A stretch of 64,000 nt of DNA from Chelonoidis abingdonii (Eukaryota; Chordata; Testudines; Testudinidae). Position numbers and translations under genes: made by a program. Location of the stretch: contig NC_133770.1 of NCBI RefSeq assembly GCF_003597395.2, positions 35,232,793 through 35,296,792 on the forward strand, read 5' to 3'. Positions 59,204 through 64,000 of this stretch are shown here, one piece after another. The notes below the pieces were generated by a model. The model did no database searches. It was not told where the DNA came from and saw only the letters and a program-made list of their open reading frames with translations. Each line of letters opens with the position of its first letter. Position 1 is the first letter of the stretch.

Positions 59204-60510
59204 GAACTATTTCTTGTTGAGTTTTTGACTAGAAGTGATTATACAGTTTGAGCTATTTTTTTGGTAGTATAAAAAGACCTGCAAAAAATTTTCATCTTAT
59301 TTGTGCACCAGCGTTTCTCACCCCTCCCTTACCTCATTAGATGCTTAGTAATTCCCGGTAAATACATCAAGAAAAATATGGCTCTTATAAGCATTGAAGT
59401 TTTCTGCATAGAATAACATACACAGTATTTTATTATCAGGTTTATTTTTAATGTGCATCTAGAATAAGTTATTCATACAATTCAACACAGAACCATCTCC
59501 ACAACAGTGAAAGTTCATTAGCCCATTCCTTAGAGTCATAGCTAAAGGAAATGCATTAGGTCTAACCCTTTGAGCTGCTGGGTGTCTTTCAACTCTCAGT
59601 GAGTAATGGTCTTTTACCAGTTCTAATTAATTGTCTATATTGTCATGTCCTAGTACATGAGAAAAGAACAGGCACTACTGCTAAGTGAGACAGTATTCTC
59701 ATAATTATGGTAATTATTTATAGCACTATGGAAAACAGAGCACGATATTCATTTCTAACCCGTGACAGTCAGACTGAATTGATCCACAATAGAATGATGA
59801 CCATAGCAAAAGAGCTCTATTACTTGTGCACAAGCAATTAGACGTGACTGTGGGCAAATAATCAACAGAACTTTAATCTTGTACAGTGTATAAATAAAGC
59901 ATCAAGAGTCAGTGTCAGAGATGAAGCATGTCTGATGTTACGCTTGTATTCTTTATGAAAATATGCTTTATGATATGGATATGAAAAACTGAGATGATTC
60001 TTTTCCAGATGGCTCATTAACATATCATTGAAAATTTGTTCACTGATGAATTATCCAATTTGTATGCAGTAATCATTTCTGTTCTAAGTTAGGAATATGG
60101 ATTATGTAACATTACAACTGGGTGGTATTTGAGACCCACAGAGACAGGCCATCAGATTTGATGGGCCATTATGAAGAAACAAGAAGACTGTGAGAATATA
60201 CTCTCTCCTTCTTGAGAGGTGTCTGAGACATAGTGTGACGCTACTAGGTCACGTGGTTCGTCACCTGGAGTACTAACATTATCTGGGACTCTTGTATTTC
60301 ACAAAAAGGGAAGGCTGTGTGTCAGTTGGGAACAAAGATCTCTGCCTCTGAAATTCTTAAACGGATGGGTAGGAAAGCAATGGGACTCTCTCCTTGCCTA
60401 CTCAAGAGAAGGCTGCTGAAAGAATGAAGGGATAGAGGATAACCTGAAAGGCAAGAGGATTGAGTGAGACGAGACAAGGGTAGACGTAAAAGAAATAACT
60501 GGAACTCTGA
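59201..60510. other. AT-rich DNA, nothing recognised
   Basis: No frame of note and no definable repeat. Confidence 0.5.
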
Positions 60511-62590
60511 GGCTGGTCTACACTACTTTTTATACCGAATTTAGCAGCATTAAACAGATTTACTGCACCCGTCCACACAATAAAGCCCTTTATATCAATA
60601 TAAAGGGCTTTAAACTGTTTCTGTACTCCTCCGACGAGAGGAGTAGTGCTGAATGTATTGCCATGTTGGATTAGGGTGAGGTGGTGCAAATTGATGGTCA
60701 TTGGCCTCTGGGCCGGTATCCACAGTGCACCATTGTGACCGCTCTGGAAAGCAATCTGAACTAGGATGCACTGCCAGGTGATAGGAAAGCCCCACGAACT
60801 TTTGAATTTCAATTCTTGTTTGCCCAGCGTGGAGCTTGATCAGCATGGGTGGCGATGCAGTCAGATGCAACAAGAGCTCCCGCATGGACTGACGGGAGAT
60901 CTACTGATTGACTGCTGGTATTGGGAGGACAAATCTGTTCTATCAAAGCTTCATTACAGAAGACGAAATGCCAAAGCCATTTGAAAAAATCTCAGGCTAT
61001 GATACCAGAGTCCAATCAGCACAGTGCTGTGTGACAAGCGTAACGGAAGCCAGAGAATCAAATGGACGCTCATGGGAGGGAGGGAGGGGAGACTGAGGAC
61101 TCCAGCCATGCCACAGTCCCGCAGTCTCCGAAAAGTGTTTTGCATTCTGGCTGAGCTCCAGTGCCTGAAGGGTCAGGAACATTTTCCCAGGTGTTTCCGG
61201 GTAATATGTCATCAAATTTACACCCTTCCCACACCTCCAAAAGAAAGGGAAAAAAAAAACATTTCTCACCTTTTTTCATGTCACCCTATGTCTATCTGCA
61301 TGCTGCCTGTAGACGGGGTGCTGCAGTGCTGAAGAACCAGCATCCCTTTCCAGTGGTAGTTGGTACAATATGACTGATATCCGTCTTCATCCATCAGCCA
61401 TGAGTGCTCTGGCTGGCCTCGTGAGGTCGCGCCGGGGACGTCTGGGTAAAAAATGGGGATGACTCCGGTCATTCTCCAGCAGATGGTACAAAATGGCTGG
61501 TAACCATCCTCATCATAGCAACGGAGGCTGAGTTCTATCAGCATCCCTTTCATGTCTAAAGAAAAGATTCTGTAGTGGCTGGATATCATAGCAGTGGGAG
61601 GCTGCGCTCCTCTCCCCCGCAACACTTTAATGTCCTGCTGGACTATCATAGCACTGGAGCTTCCTCTTCCCTCATTTTATCTCACTAAAAAGTCAGTGTT
61701 TCCTTTTCTGCATTCTTTAATTACTTCATCCCACAAATGGGGGACCTGCCACGTAGCCTAGGAGGTTGGGGGAGGAGGAAGCAAATGGGGTGGGGTTGTT
61801 GCAGGGGCATCCTAGAATGGCATGCAGCTCATCATTTCTGCGAGATCTCTGAGGCTCTGACACGAGCAGCTGTGCTCTCTGGTCTCTTAGCTAGCACTTG
61901 CCCTTATTATAGGAAGGACCTGACTCTATTTTTAAAACAAAACATAAAGAATTATGAGGGGAGTCAATTCCCATTTTTGGTCCATTGTGCCCCCAGCTGA
62001 CTCCGCGAGGCCAGCCAGGAGGCACCCATGACAGCAGCAGACGGTACAAAATGACTGATAATCTCATCTATCATCAATTACAATGGCAGACGGTGCAATA
62101 GGGATGGTAACCATCTCTGTCCCTTGCAAAGGCAATGAATGCTGTGTGTAGCACTGCCAGTACCACGACTGGTCAGCAGCATCTCACTCAAAGCGGTGAC
62201 AGTGACAAGGCAAAATGGGCTCCAGGTTGCCATGCTATGGTGTCTGCCAGGGCAATCCAGGGAAAAAGAGCGCGAAATAATTGTCTGCCGTTTGCTTTCA
62301 TGGAGGCAGATTGAGTTGACGACATTTACCCAGAATCACCCGGACACTGGTTTTTGGCATGGGATCTCAACCCAGAATTCAATGGGCGGGGGAAACTGCG
62401 GGAACTATGAGATAGCTTTACGGGATAGCTACGCACAGTGCAATGCTCAGAATCGAGCTAGCCTCGGTACTGGACGCACATCGCGGAATTAATGTGCTTA
62501 GTGTGACACGTGCAACTCGACTTTATACAAACTGTTTTACAAAACCGGTTTATGTAAAATCGGAAATAATCCATAGTGTAGACATACCCC
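60511..62590 (+). mobile_element. About 2.1-kb DNA transposon with GTCTACACTA inverted ends
   Basis: The left end GGCTGGTCTACACTAC and the reverse complement of the right end, GGGGTATGTCTACACTATG, share TGTCTACACTA/GGTCTACACTA ends. No clear target duplication was found. Near the left end is a perfect 15-bp hairpin. A decayed coding segment with SANT/Myb-like character lies at about 60850-61060. I recognise the body as a repeat widespread in turtles. A PIF/Harbinger or hAT affiliation is possible, but the transposase proper is not visible. Confidence 0.75.
60850..61060 (+). pseudogene. Decayed Myb/SANT-like DNA-binding segment in the transposon
   Basis: The frame at 60766-60984 reads LIDCWYWEDKSVLSKLHYRR followed by RNAKA. 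The next frame continues FEKISGYDTR and later ANEXNGRS-like 'REsNGRS'. This follows the plan of trihelix/SANT-like domains: a tryptophan, an acidic turn, 'L....R.N...F.KI', then a C-x-V segment. Such domains bind transposon ends in Harbinger-type systems. The frameshift near 60980 and the missing start and later helices show it is dead. Confidence 0.5.
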
Positions 62591-63035
62591 GACTACAGAC
62601 TCTGAATCAGAACTCTGATCATGCCTAAATTCAACATTTAGGGTGATACATTTACATTTTATAACCTGTTTCTTTAGTGAATCAAACTTAATTTGCTTTT
62701 TGTTTTATTTGCTTAGTAATCTGTTCTGTTTGCTATCCTTTAATCCTGAAAATTGCTTTTATAGTTTTTATAACTTTTGTGTACTTTATTAATTAACCCA
62801 GGTTATATAATTTCTAATTGGGGCACACTGGCAGACATAAAGTTGAGGGCTTCACATTGAGAAAGAGGGTGAAAGTTTATGAGCTTGTGTTGTATAGATT
62901 TTTCTATAGAGTGCAAGACAGTATTATTTTTTGGGTTATCTCCAAAAGGAGTGTGCGCGTGAGTGGTGGGTGAGTCCTCTCACACAGAGGTGAATTCAGT
63001 CTGTGTCTGCAGTTGGGTGTGGCCCTACCAGTGTG
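62591..63035. other. AT-rich DNA, nothing recognised
   Basis: No frame or repeat that I can support. Confidence 0.5.
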
Positions 63036-63700
63036 CAGGGCCACCCAGAGTAGGGGGGCAAGTGGGGCCCCCATGAGAATGGATGAGGCTCCCTTCCCTG
63101 GCCCTGGCCTGACCCCGCCTCCGCCCTCTCCTGGAGCCTCAGCGCATTGAGGACAGTCCCTGAACAGCGCTGCAGTGTTGGTCCGGTGGGGTGTGAGTTT
63201 CCCTCCGCTCAGCGAGGAGCTCACAGCCCCGCGCCCTTTACCATGCGGCTCTGAGCGGCAGAGCTCAGGGGCCCTGATGGAGCCACGCTGCAGCTGTTGA
63301 GGGACCTGCTGGATGGCTGAGGCTTCGGGTGAGGGGGGAGCCGGGGTAAGGGGTCAGGGCTGGGGGGGGGGTTGGCTAAGGGGCAGAGACTCCTGGGGAT
63401 AGTCAGGGATAGGGAGGGGCAGAAGTTGGGGGGGCAGTCAGGAGACAGAGAATGCGGGGAGTTGGATTGTAGGCATCCGGGGGGTCTGTCAGGGCTCAGC
63501 CGGCGGGGGTGGTAGGGTCAGTGCAGTCAGGGGACAGGGTGGGGTCCACCAGATGTTGGTTGGGGGGTCTCTGGGGAACAGTGAGGGGCAAGGAGCAGGA
63601 TGGGTGGGATTCTGAGGGGGGGCAGTCGGGGCAGGATAGTGGGTGGTCAGCGTTGGGGGCAGGGCAGGCTGTTTGGGAGACACAGCCTTCCCTACCTAAA
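63036..63700. mobile_element. hAT-type element, left end plus G-rich interior; right end not found
   Basis: Starts CAGGGCCACCCAGAG, the family end seen at 30196 and 21353, with the 'gcaagtggggcccc' word following. From about 63340 to 63670 it is a G-rich degenerate minisatellite ('ggggcagtcaggggacaggg'), the reverse complement in character of the C-rich array inside the 48639 element. The end is set where the G-rich composition stops. No duplication partner of the left flank CCAGTGTG was found, so the right end is lost or outside the window. Confidence 0.6.
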
Positions 63701-63972
63701 GCTCATTCAGTCTGTTGAGGCTTGCAGAAGAGCCAAGCTGTTAGCTTTTCCATTAGGGCTACCATCCTTTCACTTCTCAAATGGCAAATTATAGTCTATA
63801 TTTAATTTCAGTGCTATATAGAGGAGATTCATGTCAGGGGAGGGTAGCGTCATTGAAAATTAGCCACTGGGGGAGGGACAATGAGAAGAGCAATATCCTT
63901 CTCAACCCTTCCCAAACCCTATTAAGGGAGACCCCTCCTCCCTGCATTCCCTGAGGCTCCAGCGGGCTAATT

Positions 63973-64000
63973 CAGTGGTTCTCAAACTTTATACTGGTGA
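63973..64000 (+). mobile_element. Start of a Charlie-like hAT element, cut by window end
   Basis: CAGTGGTTCTCAAACTTT is the classic terminus of Charlie/MER-type hAT elements in vertebrates. Only 28 bp are inside the window. Confidence 0.65.

Noticed and set aside
63489..63794. Frames in the G-rich block near the window end
   Set aside because: Minisatellite composition; no motif.

Overview
The window looks like a piece of a reptile nuclear genome, most likely a turtle. It is AT-rich and CpG-poor, with almost no open coding sequence. Its repeat mix is one I associate with turtles and, less strongly, crocodilians: CR1 and L2-type LINEs, a Tx1-clade LINE, a Ty3/Gypsy retrotransposon, Penelope-like elements, MIR/CORE-SINE copies, a tRNA-derived SINE, many short hAT-type elements with CAGGG ends and 8-bp target duplications, and short palindromic repeats. 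The species assignment is inference from repeat character; nothing here names a species. Most open frames of 60-220 codons are chance frames or lie inside repeats.

Layout. 1-14 kb: mostly unique AT-rich DNA with a TG microsatellite, a very clean 18-bp hairpin (3849-3936), a hAT-type MITE (5867-6154), a second hAT-like copy (8924-9241), an inverted-repeat element (10641-10881) and a mirror-like G-rich/C-rich block (10890-11400). 14-24 kb: a reverse-strand CR1 tail, a 280-bp polypurine tract, an AAT/ATT inverted microsatellite, two short DNA elements and a MIR copy that contains a palindromic insertion. 25.4-26.3 kb: a decayed L2-type reverse transcriptase on the minus strand. 28-33 kb: MIR copies, a hAT MITE with a perfect 8-bp duplication, and a Penelope-like element with an open GIY-YIG endonuclease frame and a hammerhead-like core in its 3' tail.

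34.4-34.8 kb holds the only good candidate for host coding sequence: two short plus-strand exons separated by a 116-bp intron, with GT/AG borders and matching phase, ending in a stop codon. They are followed by about 2.4 kb of AT-rich, repeat-poor DNA with several AATAAA signals that could be the 3' UTR. I do not recognise the protein. Its upstream exons would lie in earlier sequence; a weak candidate is at 27585-27660.

45-54 kb is a nested stack of transposons, all plus strand. Gypsy gag (45.1-45.6 kb) and the end of its reverse transcriptase (46.9-47.3 kb) are separated from its integrase (53.3-54.1 kb) by a Tx1-clade LINE (about 47.5-52.6 kb). That LINE is split by a 1,535-bp hAT element with an exact 8-bp duplication (48639-50173). 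57-64 kb holds a TA-flanked MITE, a roughly 2.1-kb inverted-repeat DNA transposon with a decayed SANT-like coding segment, and the starts of two more hAT-type elements at the window edge.

I found no complete gene, structural RNA gene, CRISPR array or new defence system. The points most worth following are the nested stack, the unassigned terminal exons, and the Penelope copy with its ribozyme-like tail.
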